A DNA stretch of 64,000 bases from JAFLTL01 sp964389525 (GCA_964389525.1 CAYMEX010000002.1:62001-126000), one strand, 5' to 3'. Shown: positions 17,174 through 26,602, counted from the stretch's first letter. A program made the numbers and translations. The notes: a model not told the origin generated them from the letters alone.

Positions 17174-19735
17174 TTACACCCAGCGTGTGTAAGCGAAGTC
17201 CATGCGGTGAGGCAGAAGCGCGCTCTTGGGATACAGGCGGAAACCATAACGGTAGACACCTGCGTCGTTCATCGGCACGCTCAGGTTGTAGGTAATCACA
17301 TTGCCCTCGACCTTCACGACATTGAACTCAAGACGGGTCACAAACTTGTCCTCGTTGCCCTCGACCTTGTAGATCACGAGTTCAACGCCAAGATCGCGGC
17401 CGAGCCCGTTGGTGTCGACGATGATAGTTGTGTCACTCTTCGAGCCGGCCACTGTGTTGCCATGCTCCGAAGTGATCACATCAAACACCTTGATGCCGTC
17501 CCATGCGGCTGCCACCTTCTCTTTCCATGCCACGATCTCGCGGCAGAGCTTATAGTTGTCGGCGGCCAGACGTGCGCTGCGCTCTCCCTCCTTGTTGTAG
17601 AAGCGGTCGATATAGTCGTCGATCATGCGCTTCATGGTGAAGTGAGGAGCGATATGTCCGATCGAACGCTTGATATACTGGATCCACTCGGGTGAATAGC
17701 CCTTGGAGTTCTTTGCATAATAGAGAGGGATGATCTCGTTCTCGAGCATCGAGTAGATCGTGGCGGCATCGAGCTTGTCCTGCTGATCCTGCTGCTCGGG
17801 CGAGAATGTGCGCTTGTCGGTAAGAGCCCAGCCGGCCTTCTCGTCAAACTTGTAGCCCTCATACCACCATCCGTCGAGCACCGAGAAATTCAGCACGCCG
17901 TTCATCTCGGCCTTCTCGCCCGATGTACCCGAAGCCTCGAGCGGACGGGTCGGAGTGTTGAGCCAGATATCGACACCGGTAACAAGACGCTTGGCCACGA
18001 TCATGTTGTAGTCCTCAAGAAATATGATCTTGCCGAGGAACTGAGGCATGCGCGAGATCTCCATGATGCGCTTGATAAGTCCCTGACCTGCGCCGTCGGC
18101 CGGATGAGCCTTGCCCGAGAACACAAACTGTACCGGGAACTTCTCGTTGTTGACGATCTTGTCGAGACGCTCCAGATCGGTGAAGAGAAGATGTGCGCGC
18201 TTATAGGTGGCGAAGCGGCGTGCGAAACCTATGATCAGAGCGTTGGGGTTGATCTTGTCGACGATCTTCATCACTGCCGACGGATCGCCCTGATTGGCGA
18301 GCCACTTGGCCTTGAAGTCGCGCTTCACGAAGTTTACGAACTTCTCCTTCATCATGCGGCGCATTGCCCAGATATCCTCGTCGGCGACGTCAAATATACC
18401 TTTCCAAGCCTTGGGATCGCTCTGATGCTCGAACACCTGGTCGCCGAGCACCTTCGAGTAAAAGTCCTTCCACTCCGTAGCAGCCCATGTAGGCATGTGC
18501 ACACCGTTGGTCACATAACCCACGTGGCTCTCCTGCCATGAGTAGCCCTTCCAGATACCGGCAAACATCTTCTTCGACACCTCGCCGTGAAGCCAGCTCA
18601 CACCGTTGGCCTCCTGGCAGGTGTTGAGAGCGAACACGCTCATCGAGAAGCGGTCGTTGGTGTTAGGATTCTCGCGGCCCATGTTCATCAGGTCATTCCA
18701 GCTGATGCCAAGTTTGGCCGGATATTCACCCATATACTTGCCGAACAGACCCTCGTCGAAATAGTCGTGACCGGCAGGAACGGGCGTGTGCACTGTATAG
18801 AGGCCGGTGGCACGCACCATCTCAAGTGCCTCGTTGAAATTCAGATGCTTCTCCTGCACGTAGTCTACGAGACGCTGCAGGTTGAGCAGAGCCGCATGGC
18901 CCTCGTTGCAGTGATAGAGAGTCGACTTGATGCCGAGCTTCTTGAGCATGAGCACACCGCCGATGCCGAGCAGATACTCCTGCTTGATGCGGTTCTCCCA
19001 GTCGCCGCCATAGAGCTGGTGTGTGATCGGGCGGTCAAACTCCGAGTTCATGTCGAAGTCCGTATCCATCAGATACAGCTTCATGCGGCCCACATTCACG
19101 CGCCATATGTGGCTGTAGACGATACGTCCGGGATAGGGCACCTCGAGGATCATCGGATGACCGTTCTCATCCATGACCTGCTCCAGAGGGAGCTGGTTGA
19201 AATTCTGAGGCTCATAGTTGGCGACCTGCTGGCCGTCGACCGAGAGACTCTGAGTGAAATAACCGTAACGGTAGAGGAAGCCGACAGCCGTCATGTCGAC
19301 GCAGCTGTCCGACGCCTCCTTGATATAGTCGCCGGCAAGAACGCCAAGACCGCCCGAATAGATCTTAAGTGCGTTGCACAGACCGTACTCCATCGAGAAA
19401 TAGGCGATCGAAGGCACATCCTTGCGCATAGGCACCGACATGTACTTCTTGAACATCGCATATACCTCCTCGATACGCTTCATCATAGCCTTGTCGGCAA
19501 GTATCTCCTGCTGGCGGGCAAATGTGAGCTGCTGCAGAAGCATTACCGGGTTCTCGCCTGTCGAGCGCCACAGATCATGGTCGATGTCACGGAAAAGGCA
19601 CTTGCCTTCGCTGTTCCACACCCACCACAGATTCTTTGCGATCTCCTCAAGAGGCTTCAACGGAGTCGGGAGTTCCGACTTCACCGTGATCTCGCGCCAT
19701 GCGGGCGCATTGGTGTTGCTTACTTGAAGTTTCAT
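17174..19735 (-). CDS. glgP: Alpha-glucan family phosphorylase
   Basis: 853 residues, the length of the GT35 alpha-glucan phosphorylase subfamily with the DUF3417-type N-terminus (LKPLEEIAKNLWWVWN near residue 28). It releases glucose-1-phosphate from glycogen or maltodextrin. Seen motifs: CNEGHAALL and the PLP-domain segment around EASGTSGEKAEMNGVLNFS, whose lysine region corresponds to the usual PLP/phosphate site of the family. It starts 21 bases after the glycogen synthase stop, so the two form an operon for synthesis and breakdown of storage glycogen. The pullulanase gene diverges upstream of the synthase. Confidence 0.93.
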   Translation of the reverse strand: MKLQVSNTNAPAWREITVKSELPTPLKPLEEIAKNLWWVWNSEGKCLFRDIDHDLWRSTGENPVMLLQQLTFARQQEILADKAMMKRIEEVYAMFKKYMSVPMRKDVPSIAYFSMEYGLCNALKIYSGGLGVLAGDYIKEASDSCVDMTAVGFLYRYGYFTQSLSVDGQQVANYEPQNFNQLPLEQVMDENGHPMILEVPYPGRIVYSHIWRVNVGRMKLYLMDTDFDMNSEFDRPITHQLYGGDWENRIKQEYLLGIGGVLMLKKLGIKSTLYHCNEGHAALLNLQRLVDYVQEKHLNFNEALEMVRATGLYTVHTPVPAGHDYFDEGLFGKYMGEYPAKLGISWNDLMNMGRENPNTNDRFSMSVFALNTCQEANGVSWLHGEVSKKMFAGIWKGYSWQESHVGYVTNGVHMPTWAATEWKDFYSKVLGDQVFEHQSDPKAWKGIFDVADEDIWAMRRMMKEKFVNFVKRDFKAKWLANQGDPSAVMKIVDKINPNALIIGFARRFATYKRAHLLFTDLERLDKIVNNEKFPVQFVFSGKAHPADGAGQGLIKRIMEISRMPQFLGKIIFLEDYNMIVAKRLVTGVDIWLNTPTRPLEASGTSGEKAEMNGVLNFSVLDGWWYEGYKFDEKAGWALTDKRTFSPEQQDQQDKLDAATIYSMLENEIIPLYYAKNSKGYSPEWIQYIKRSIGHIAPHFTMKRMIDDYIDRFYNKEGERSARLAADNYKLCREIVAWKEKVAAAWDGIKVFDVITSEHGNTVAGSKSDTTIIVDTNGLGRDLGVELVIYKVEGNEDKFVTRLEFNVVKVEGNVITYNLSVPMNDAGVYRYGFRLYPKSALLPHRMDFAYTRWV

Positions 19736-19756
19736 AATATATTATCTTCTTACTTA

Positions 19757-21439
19757 TTATTCGTTAGTTGAGTTTGCACGGGCTCGTTCGTGAGCGGCTT
19801 TCAGAGCGATGCCGTAAGATTTAACATAGTAATCTATAAAATAGTTCCATGCTGCATGCTCGGCTGTCGACATGGCGGCGGCTGATACGGCGGCCTTTTC
19901 TTTGTCATCAAATGCCGATATCCGTCGCAGGGTGCCCATGATCTCGCTTACCACATGCGAGTAATTGCTGTCTGTGCGCTTGACCACCTCGACACCCGTC
20001 TCGCAGAGGCTCTCGCCGGCATGGGTAGAAGCCACCCACTGGCCGAATCCCGAAAGCGACGTCGTCACCGTCGGAACACCGAAAGCAACACTCTCGAGCG
20101 GAGTATAGCCCCAAGGCTCGTAGTAGCTCGCAAACACCGTGGCGTCGAGGCCCGGAAGCACGTCATAGTACGTAAGATCGACGATACCGTCCTTGCCGTC
20201 AAGATAGCACGGCACATAAATCACGTGCACCTTCGAGTCATTCATGTGCGACACGCCGAACGACCTGATGCGGTTGAGTATCACATCCTCGCCCGGATTA
20301 TTCAGCTCGTGCGTTATCACCGGAGCTGCCACACCATGCCCCTTCTCGCCGCTCGACAGACGGGCCTTCAGATCCTCGCGGGCGCCGCGTGACCAGGCCG
20401 GCACAAGCACAAACGCCAGCACATTGCGGTCGTCGGAGCCCATGCTGTACTCCATAGTGGCGAGCATGTCGAGAAAGAGATCGATACCCTTGTTGCGAAA
20501 TTCACAGCGGCCCGAAGTGGCAATGATCATAGTGTCATCGCCGAACGTCTTGCCCGTCAGAGCCTCGGCAATATCCGTCAGACGCTTGCGCGCATTCTTG
20601 GCGACAGCCTTAAGTTTCGACGGCGAAGGCACGAAATTATTTTCAAAACCATTGGGAGTCACCACATCCGGACGCTTCTCAAGAAGTTGCTCACACTCTG
20701 CGGCCGTCACATCGCTCACAGTAGTGAAGCAGTCCGCATTGTGCGCGGCCGCCTTTTCAAGCGAATGCTTGGACTCCATGTTCAGTTCACGGCTCATCTG
20801 ATCGCCGTAGTAACCGGGAAGATAGTCATAGAGAGGTTTACCGTTGCCACAGATGCTGCGTCCTATACATGTCGCGTGGGTCGTGAACAGAGTACCCACC
20901 TGAGGCATATGGCTCTTGACATAAAGAAGCCCCATGCCGGTAGTCCACTCGTTGAAGTGCGCAAGCACATTCTTGCGGCGCGACGACGGAGCATCATTAA
21001 ATATGCTCTCCATCACCACACCTACAGCATGCGAGAATGCGCATGCCTCATCATAGTCGCCGTAGGCGTGAAGGCTGTCGACGCCAAAATCGCGCCACAT
21101 CTCACCGTAAAACTCATCCTTCAACGCATACATCGGTTCAAAATCAACAAGCACGACAATCGGCTTGCCTGGCACATCCCATCGGCCGGTACGCACTTTA
21201 AGCCCGTAAGGAAGCGACTCACGCGACTTCCAGAATCTGAGCACACCGGCATCCTCTATAAAATCAGGTGATTCGGATCCGTTTTTCCACACGTCAGGCC
21301 CGATAAAAACCACCTTGTCCTTGTACATACGCTGGAGAGTGTGGGCACGTGTTGACAACACGGTATAAATTCCACCCACCTTATTGCAAACTTCCCAGCT
21401 TGTCTCAAACAAAATGTCTATTTTTACTTTAGTTTCCAA
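19757..21439 (-). CDS. Glycogen synthase, GT3-like
   Basis: 560 residues. It opens with KVKIDILFETSWEVCNKVGG, the donor-binding N-terminal motif of the eukaryote-like GT3 glycogen synthases that Bacteroidales carry in place of the usual bacterial GlgA. Other family features are HFNEWTTGMGLLY, LFTTHATCIGRS, VTPNGF and the C-terminal YEPWGYTPLES nucleotide-binding motif. It extends alpha-1,4-glucan from a nucleotide-sugar donor. It is the first gene of the synthase-phosphorylase operon. A TATCTTTG -7 box lies on the minus strand at 21504-21511, giving a leader of about 60 bases with a small GGCGG...CCGCC hairpin. Confidence 0.93.
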   Translation of the reverse strand: METKVKIDILFETSWEVCNKVGGIYTVLSTRAHTLQRMYKDKVVFIGPDVWKNGSESPDFIEDAGVLRFWKSRESLPYGLKVRTGRWDVPGKPIVVLVDFEPMYALKDEFYGEMWRDFGVDSLHAYGDYDEACAFSHAVGVVMESIFNDAPSSRRKNVLAHFNEWTTGMGLLYVKSHMPQVGTLFTTHATCIGRSICGNGKPLYDYLPGYYGDQMSRELNMESKHSLEKAAAHNADCFTTVSDVTAAECEQLLEKRPDVVTPNGFENNFVPSPSKLKAVAKNARKRLTDIAEALTGKTFGDDTMIIATSGRCEFRNKGIDLFLDMLATMEYSMGSDDRNVLAFVLVPAWSRGAREDLKARLSSGEKGHGVAAPVITHELNNPGEDVILNRIRSFGVSHMNDSKVHVIYVPCYLDGKDGIVDLTYYDVLPGLDATVFASYYEPWGYTPLESVAFGVPTVTTSLSGFGQWVASTHAGESLCETGVEVVKRTDSNYSHVVSEIMGTLRRISAFDDKEKAAVSAAAMSTAEHAAWNYFIDYYVKSYGIALKAAHERARANSTNE

Positions 21440-21503
21440 ACCTTGAATCTTATGGAATATGTATCTGTTAGGCGGCCAATGATCCGCCTCGCTTTTTCGA
21501 GCG

Positions 21504-21511
21504 CAAAGATA
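21504..21511 (-). promoter_or_regulatory. -7 box for the glycogen synthase-phosphorylase operon
   Basis: On the minus strand this reads TATCTTTG, matching TAnnTTTG, about 65 bases before the start codon at 21439. The -33 element is not clear. Confidence 0.5.
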
Positions 21512-21582
21512 CGATTTTTTTGCTTAAAAAAGCACTTAATCACCACAAATTCACCATTTACACTGTTTACTCCTTTTTTTTC

Positions 21583-21612
21583 TTGACAATTACATATATT
21601 TTACTATATTTG
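21583..21612 (+). promoter_or_regulatory. Promoter of the pullulanase gene
   Basis: TTG at 21583-21585 (within TTGACA) and TATATTTG at 21605-21612, separated by 19 bases. The predicted start is near 21618, upstream of the ATG at 21692, which supports that start choice over the longer reading frame. Confidence 0.68.
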
Positions 21613-21691
21613 ATTGCCTGTCATACAAGGCTTCCGAAAGGCATTTACCACACCTTTAAATCTGTCAGAAATATTGAAATTCAAGTATCCG

Positions 21692-23698
21692 ATGAAAGTA
21701 TCATTCATTGCCGGAATAGGCATTTTTTCTGTTCTTTGTGCACCAGGGATAAGTGCCGACGACACGGCGCCATACACATCCTTCGACAGTTTCCCGCTAC
21801 CCGCACGACACGACATCGAGCTAACCGTCTCCGGCGACTCGACACGATTCAGCATCTGGGCTCCGACAGCACAGAAAGCAACGCTCAGCATATACCCGAC
21901 AGGGCGAAATTCCGCTCCCGAACAGACTGTGGAAATGACACAGGCCGCCGACGGAACGTGGGAAGCATCGTTACCCGGAAAACTGTACGGCAAATTCTAC
22001 ACATTCCGCATACTCCACAACGGCAAGTGGCTCGACGAGACACCAGGTATATGGGCCAGGGCAGTAGGAGTCAACGGCGACCGCGCAGCCATCATCGACT
22101 TCAGCAAGACCGATCCCGACGGATGGGACAACGACCGCAGACCGGCGACACCGGCCATCACCGACGCCGTCATCTACGAGATGCACCACCGCGATTTCTC
22201 GGTACACCCGTCGTCGGGAATTGCCAACAAAGGCAAATTCATCGCGCTCACCGAGCACGGCACGACAAACCCCTACGGAGACCCAACTGGCATCGACCAC
22301 CTCAAAGAGCTCGGCATTACACACGTGCACATACTTCCGAGCTACGACTTCAACTCGGTCGACGAGACCGACCTGCCGGCCAATACCTACAACTGGGGAT
22401 ACGACCCGCTGAACTACAACACGCCCGAAGGCTCTTACTCCACAAATCCGTCCGACCCCGCGACACGCGTGCGGGAGTTCAAGCAGATGGTCAAGGCTCT
22501 TCACGACGCAGGCATAGGAGTAATCATGGACGTAGTCTACAACCACACCGCCCAGGGCGACGGATCCAACTTCTCACGCCTCGTGCCGGGATACTTCTAC
22601 CGCCACCGTCCCGACGGATCATACTCCGACGCTTCGGGATGCGGCAACGAGACCGCATCCGAGCGTGCCATGGTCGGCGACTACATCGTCAACTCGGTGA
22701 AATACTGGGCCGACGAGTATCATATCGACGGATTCAGATTTGACCTCATGGGCATACACGACACAGCGACAATGGACCGCGTGGCCGCAGAGCTCAAGAA
22801 AATATCACCCGACATATTCGTCTACGGCGAAGGATGGACCGCAGGCGATTCGCCGCTCGCATCCGACCGCCGTGCGCTCAAAGACAACGTCGCCATGATG
22901 AAAGACATCGCCGTCTTCTCCGACGACATACGCGACGCTGTCAAAGGCCACTACTCCAAAGCCGAAGACCGCGGGTTCGCCACAGGCAAGCCCGGCAACG
23001 AAGAGACCGTGAAGATAGGCATCGTTGGCGCCACACCACATCCGCAGGTCGACTACACACGCGGCAACAACTCTAAAAAACCGTATGCCGCATCGCCGGC
23101 ACAGGTCATAAACTACGTGTCGTGCCACGACGACCTCACACTCACCGACAAACTCAACATATCGATGCCCGATGCCACACCCGCCGAGCGCATGCGTGCC
23201 GCACGACTTGCACAGACCATCATCTTCACCTCGCAGGGCACACCGTTCATGTTTGCAGGAGAAGAGATCTTCCGCGACAAGCAGGGAGTGCACAATTCCT
23301 ACAAGTCGCCCGACGCAGTCAACGCCATCGACTGGAATCTGAAACACCGTAATGCCGAACAGTTCGGATACTACCGCAACCTCATCGCACTCCGACGCGC
23401 GCACCCCGCCTTCCGCATGACATCGGCCGACGAGATAGCGCGCAACATCGTTTTCGACAAGACCGACACGCCAAACCTCATCTCATACTCGATCCGCAAC
23501 CATGCCGGAGGCGACGAGTGGGCCGAGATAAAACTCATCTTCAACGGCTCTGACGACGATGCCGTTGTCAAGGTGCCAAAAGGCAAATGGATCATCATAG
23601 CATCCGACGGCAACATAAATCCCGACGGCATCGGAGTCTCCGACGGAGGGAAAATCAAAGTTTATCATCGTTCGGCCACAATTCTTGCACGTAAATGA
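21692..23698 (+). CDS. pulA: Type I pullulanase, exported (GH13)
   Basis: 669 residues from the ATG at 21692; this start opens a signal peptide (MKVSFIAGIGIFSVLCAPGISA). Residues about 30-130 are a CBM48-like sandwich (FSIWAPTAQKATLSIYPTG). The GH13 barrel carries the pullulanase signature YNWGYDP and the catalytic residues Asp351 (GFRFDLMG, nucleophile), Glu380 (YGEGW, acid/base) and Asp480 (VSCHDD). It cleaves alpha-1,6 branches in glycogen, amylopectin or pullulan. It diverges from the glycogen synthase-phosphorylase operon and has its own promoter. With a signal peptide it would act on external or periplasmic glucan. Confidence 0.92.
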   Translation: MKVSFIAGIGIFSVLCAPGISADDTAPYTSFDSFPLPARHDIELTVSGDSTRFSIWAPTAQKATLSIYPTGRNSAPEQTVEMTQAADGTWEASLPGKLYGKFYTFRILHNGKWLDETPGIWARAVGVNGDRAAIIDFSKTDPDGWDNDRRPATPAITDAVIYEMHHRDFSVHPSSGIANKGKFIALTEHGTTNPYGDPTGIDHLKELGITHVHILPSYDFNSVDETDLPANTYNWGYDPLNYNTPEGSYSTNPSDPATRVREFKQMVKALHDAGIGVIMDVVYNHTAQGDGSNFSRLVPGYFYRHRPDGSYSDASGCGNETASERAMVGDYIVNSVKYWADEYHIDGFRFDLMGIHDTATMDRVAAELKKISPDIFVYGEGWTAGDSPLASDRRALKDNVAMMKDIAVFSDDIRDAVKGHYSKAEDRGFATGKPGNEETVKIGIVGATPHPQVDYTRGNNSKKPYAASPAQVINYVSCHDDLTLTDKLNISMPDATPAERMRAARLAQTIIFTSQGTPFMFAGEEIFRDKQGVHNSYKSPDAVNAIDWNLKHRNAEQFGYYRNLIALRRAHPAFRMTSADEIARNIVFDKTDTPNLISYSIRNHAGGDEWAEIKLIFNGSDDDAVVKVPKGKWIIIASDGNINPDGIGVSDGGKIKVYHRSATILARK

Positions 23699-23721
23699 TT
23701 CCACAATTTCACAAACATTTT

Positions 23722-23729
23722 TATATTTG
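23722..23729 (+). promoter_or_regulatory. -7 box ahead of the NagB-like/PIG-L gene
   Basis: TATATTTG matches TAnnTTTG exactly, 29 bases before the ATG. No good -33 TTG is visible at 19-21 bases. Confidence 0.5.
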
Positions 23730-23758
23730 TGACTCCAAAACAGTTTTCCTAATCAGAT

Positions 23759-25735
23759 ATGAAGACCAACCTTAGTTCACAGATCAAAATCGACACCGTT
23801 TCACGTCGATACTACGAACCCCAGTCCGATATCGACGTGGCTGCTCTCACACGTGAAGAAAAAATCTATACACGCATCTTCGAGACAGTACCCGACGGGT
23901 CCGGTTATCTTGCACGCCACATTGTCCGCGTCATCAAGAAAAACGTAGAGACCAAAGGTTCGTGCGTCATCGCATTCGGCGTGGGTGCCAACTGTGCCCC
24001 GGTCTACACCGAGCTTGTACGCCTCTACGAAAAAGGGGAGGTATCATTTGAAAACGTCATCGCTTTCAACCTCGCCGAGTTCTATCCCGTTATCCCCGAC
24101 GGTCCGTCCACACTGGCACGTCTGCGTTCGATCCTCCTCGACAAAGTCAATATCAAGGCCGACAATATCCACTCTTTCCCGACTTCGGCAACACGCGAGG
24201 ACATTTTCCACATCTGCCGCGACTACGAGCAGAAAATAGCCGATTGCGGAGGACTCGATCTCACAATATGCGAGGTAGGCCCTGCCGGCATTATCGGATA
24301 CAACGAGCCCGGATCGCTCTCATCCTCAAAATGCCGGCTCGTATTGCTCAGCGGAGAGACAAGGCAGACTGTTTCGGCCAACTTCGGAGCCGACACCGTG
24401 CCGTCGTCAGCCATCACGCTCGGCATAGGCGACATCCTCGCATCAACACGCATCATGGCAATGGCATGGGGTGAAAACCGCTCCGAGGCTGTCAAGAAAG
24501 CCATAGAGGGACCGGTGACAGCCGACGTTCCGGCATCATTCCTCCAGACCCACAACCACGCACGCATTGCACTCGACCTCGCTGCCGCCGAGAAGCTCAC
24601 ACGCATCGCACATCCCTGGAAGGTCACCACATGCGAGTGGACACCTAAACTCATACGCCGCGCCATCGTGTGGCTTTGCGGAAAGACAGGCAAACCCATC
24701 CTGAAACTCACCGACAAAGACTACAACGACTGGGGACTTGGCGAACTCGTAGCACTCTACGGATCGGGCTACAACGTCAACATCAAGGTATTCAACGAGC
24801 TCCAGCACACCATCACAGGATGGCCCGGAGGTAAGCCCGACGCCGACGACACATATCGTCCCGAGCGTGCCAACCCCTATCCCAAAAGAGTCATCGTCTT
24901 CAGCCCGCACCCCGACGACGACGTCATCTCGATGGGCGGAACACTCAAGCGCCTTGTCGACCAGGGACACGACGTACACGTCGCATACGAGACATCGGGC
25001 AACATCGCTGTCGGCGACGAAGACATGCTCCGCTACTTCCTTGTCATGGATAAAGTGGCACCTATCTTCGGATTCGACACCCCCGGATACAAGAAACTCA
25101 GCGAGACCGTCCGTCACACCGCCGACCACAAGGCAGCAGGCGACATCGACGTGCAGGACATTCGCGAGGTCAAGACACTCATCCGCCAGGCCGAGGCATC
25201 CATCGCATGCCGCTTTATCGGCGTCAAGCCCGACCACATCCACTTCCTCCGCCTCCCCTTCTACGAGACCGGAGCGATAAAGAAAGGCGACCTCACACGC
25301 ACCGACATCGACATCGTGCGCCGTCTCATCACCGACGTCAAGCCCCATCAGATCTTTGTCGCCGGCGACCTCGCCGACCCCCACGGCACACACCGCGTCT
25401 GCACCGACGCTGTACTTGCAGCTGTCGACGAGCTCAAAGACGAGGCATGGATGAACGACTGCCGCATATGGATGTATCGCGGAGCATGGGCCGAGTGGGA
25501 AATCGACCACATCGAGATGGCAGTGCCCATCAGCCCCGAGGAACTCAGATTCAAGCGCAACTCCATCCTCAAGCACCAGTCGCAGATGGAGAACGCGCCA
25601 TTCCTCGGCGACGACGACCGCCTGTTCTGGCAGCGTGCCGAAGAGCGTAACCGCTCAACCGCACAGCTCTATCAGAACCTCGGACTTGCATCCTACGAAG
25701 CCATGGAGGCATTCGTCAGCTACAAGCCCATCTGA
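23759..25735 (+). CDS. Fusion: NagB-like (degenerate) + PIG-L/LmbE deacetylase
   Basis: 658 residues with two domains. Residues about 30-290 have the glucosamine-6-phosphate deaminase fold (AFGVGANCAPVY sugar-phosphate loop near residue 72; YNEPGS). Residues about 375-600 are a PIG-L/LmbE deacetylase with the zinc motif SPHPDDD (His384, Asp386, Asp387) and the second ligand region DPHGTH (His542, His545). The NagB active site is altered: the canonical NLDE reads NLAE (residues 104-107) and the canonical G-x-G-x-D-G-H-I reads EVGPAGIIGYNEP (from residue 172), so the deaminase Asp and His are missing. The N-terminus may therefore bind rather than deaminate amino-sugar phosphates, while the C-terminal half deacetylates. 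Similar fusions are known in Bacteroides. A strong terminator follows. Confidence 0.87.
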   Translation: MKTNLSSQIKIDTVSRRYYEPQSDIDVAALTREEKIYTRIFETVPDGSGYLARHIVRVIKKNVETKGSCVIAFGVGANCAPVYTELVRLYEKGEVSFENVIAFNLAEFYPVIPDGPSTLARLRSILLDKVNIKADNIHSFPTSATREDIFHICRDYEQKIADCGGLDLTICEVGPAGIIGYNEPGSLSSSKCRLVLLSGETRQTVSANFGADTVPSSAITLGIGDILASTRIMAMAWGENRSEAVKKAIEGPVTADVPASFLQTHNHARIALDLAAAEKLTRIAHPWKVTTCEWTPKLIRRAIVWLCGKTGKPILKLTDKDYNDWGLGELVALYGSGYNVNIKVFNELQHTITGWPGGKPDADDTYRPERANPYPKRVIVFSPHPDDDVISMGGTLKRLVDQGHDVHVAYETSGNIAVGDEDMLRYFLVMDKVAPIFGFDTPGYKKLSETVRHTADHKAAGDIDVQDIREVKTLIRQAEASIACRFIGVKPDHIHFLRLPFYETGAIKKGDLTRTDIDIVRRLITDVKPHQIFVAGDLADPHGTHRVCTDAVLAAVDELKDEAWMNDCRIWMYRGAWAEWEIDHIEMAVPISPEELRFKRNSILKHQSQMENAPFLGDDDRLFWQRAEERNRSTAQLYQNLGLASYEAMEAFVSYKPI

Positions 25736-25757
25736 TCACCGAACTCCCTTTACAGCC

Positions 25758-25802
25758 GGGGGCTGTGTCGTAACTTATCCGTTACGGCGCAGCCCCCTTT
25801 TC
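25758..25802 (+). terminator. Strong intrinsic terminator after the fusion gene
   Basis: GGGGGCTG (25758-25765) pairs with CAGCCCCC (25790-25797), extended by CGTAAC/GTTACG inside, with TTTT after the stem. Confidence 0.85.
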
Positions 25803-25815
25803 ATCGCTGACACAT

Positions 25816-26600
25816 AGGAGCGTACAACAGTACCCCCAAAACCTATTTCATAGCCTCGGAGAGGCGACGTAATCCTATAGCAGCTATATTAGCTATCGCA
25901 GCTACCACCACCCGCCGACCACACACTACCCCTCATGTGAGCGCCGGGAGGCGCGCCGTTATCGTAAACCCCAGGCGACCGTCAGGAAGCTGGGGAGCAA
26001 GATGACACACGATATAGAGCCTCGGAGAGGCGACATAAACCCCGCTAAAACAGCTATATTAGCTATAGCAGCTACCACCACCCACCGACCACCTACGGCA
26101 TCGCAGATGCCACAACCCGGCGAAGCCGGAGATTAACCCCATCCTGTGAACGCCGCGCTGCGGCTCCCGCGTGTGAGTGCCGGGGGCACGCTGTGATCGT
26201 AAGCCCCACATCGAGCGCGGAGCGCGAAGGTGTGGGGTAATGTCGTTGTGCCAAAACATGGCCTCGAAGAGGTCATTTATCCGACGTCCACGACGCCGAA
26301 CATTTTTCATCGCAGCGGAGCCGCGGTAGCGGCGTCACATATGTAGCACCGGGTGACCGTAGGGAACCCGGTGTACGCCGCACACCCTCACAGAGCTGCA
26401 GCGCAGCGACACATGTGTGCGCACTCTGTTTCGCAGCTCCGCAACCGCCACCACACTGCCCCTCACTTGCCGCGCGGGATATGTCATACCCGAGGTATAG
26501 CATCTTGTTAACCGGGGCCGCTTGCGACCCCGGCATAGATCGCACTCCACGACTCAGCCTCGCAGAGGCGACGTAACCCCCACACCATCTTCGCTTATCA
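25816..26600. repeat. Intergenic palindrome island C (largest)
   Basis: About 785 bases without a credible gene, built from short palindromes. GCCTC-G(G/C)A-GAGGC occurs at 25853, 26019 and 26557, with the variant GGCCTC-GAA-GAGGTC at 26260. Others are GGCATC-GCA-GATGCC (26097), CCGGC-GAA-GCCGG (26117), GCGC-GGA-GCGC (26215), GCGCC-GGGA-GGCGC (25941), GTGCC-GGG-GGCAC (26177), GCCGC-GCT-GCGGC (26152) and CACCGGGT...ACCCGGTG (26347-26373). Two copies of an AGCTAT-rich unit lie at about 25880-25915 and 26050-26085. Segment 26485-26545 is a third copy of the 60-bp block in islands A and B. Stems differ between copies in a compensatory way. Confidence 0.78.
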
Positions 26601-26602
26601 TA

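Noticed and set aside
14786..26600. CRISPR array interpretation of the short repeated palindromes
   Set aside because: The repeats are not evenly spaced, stems differ between copies, and no cas gene is present.
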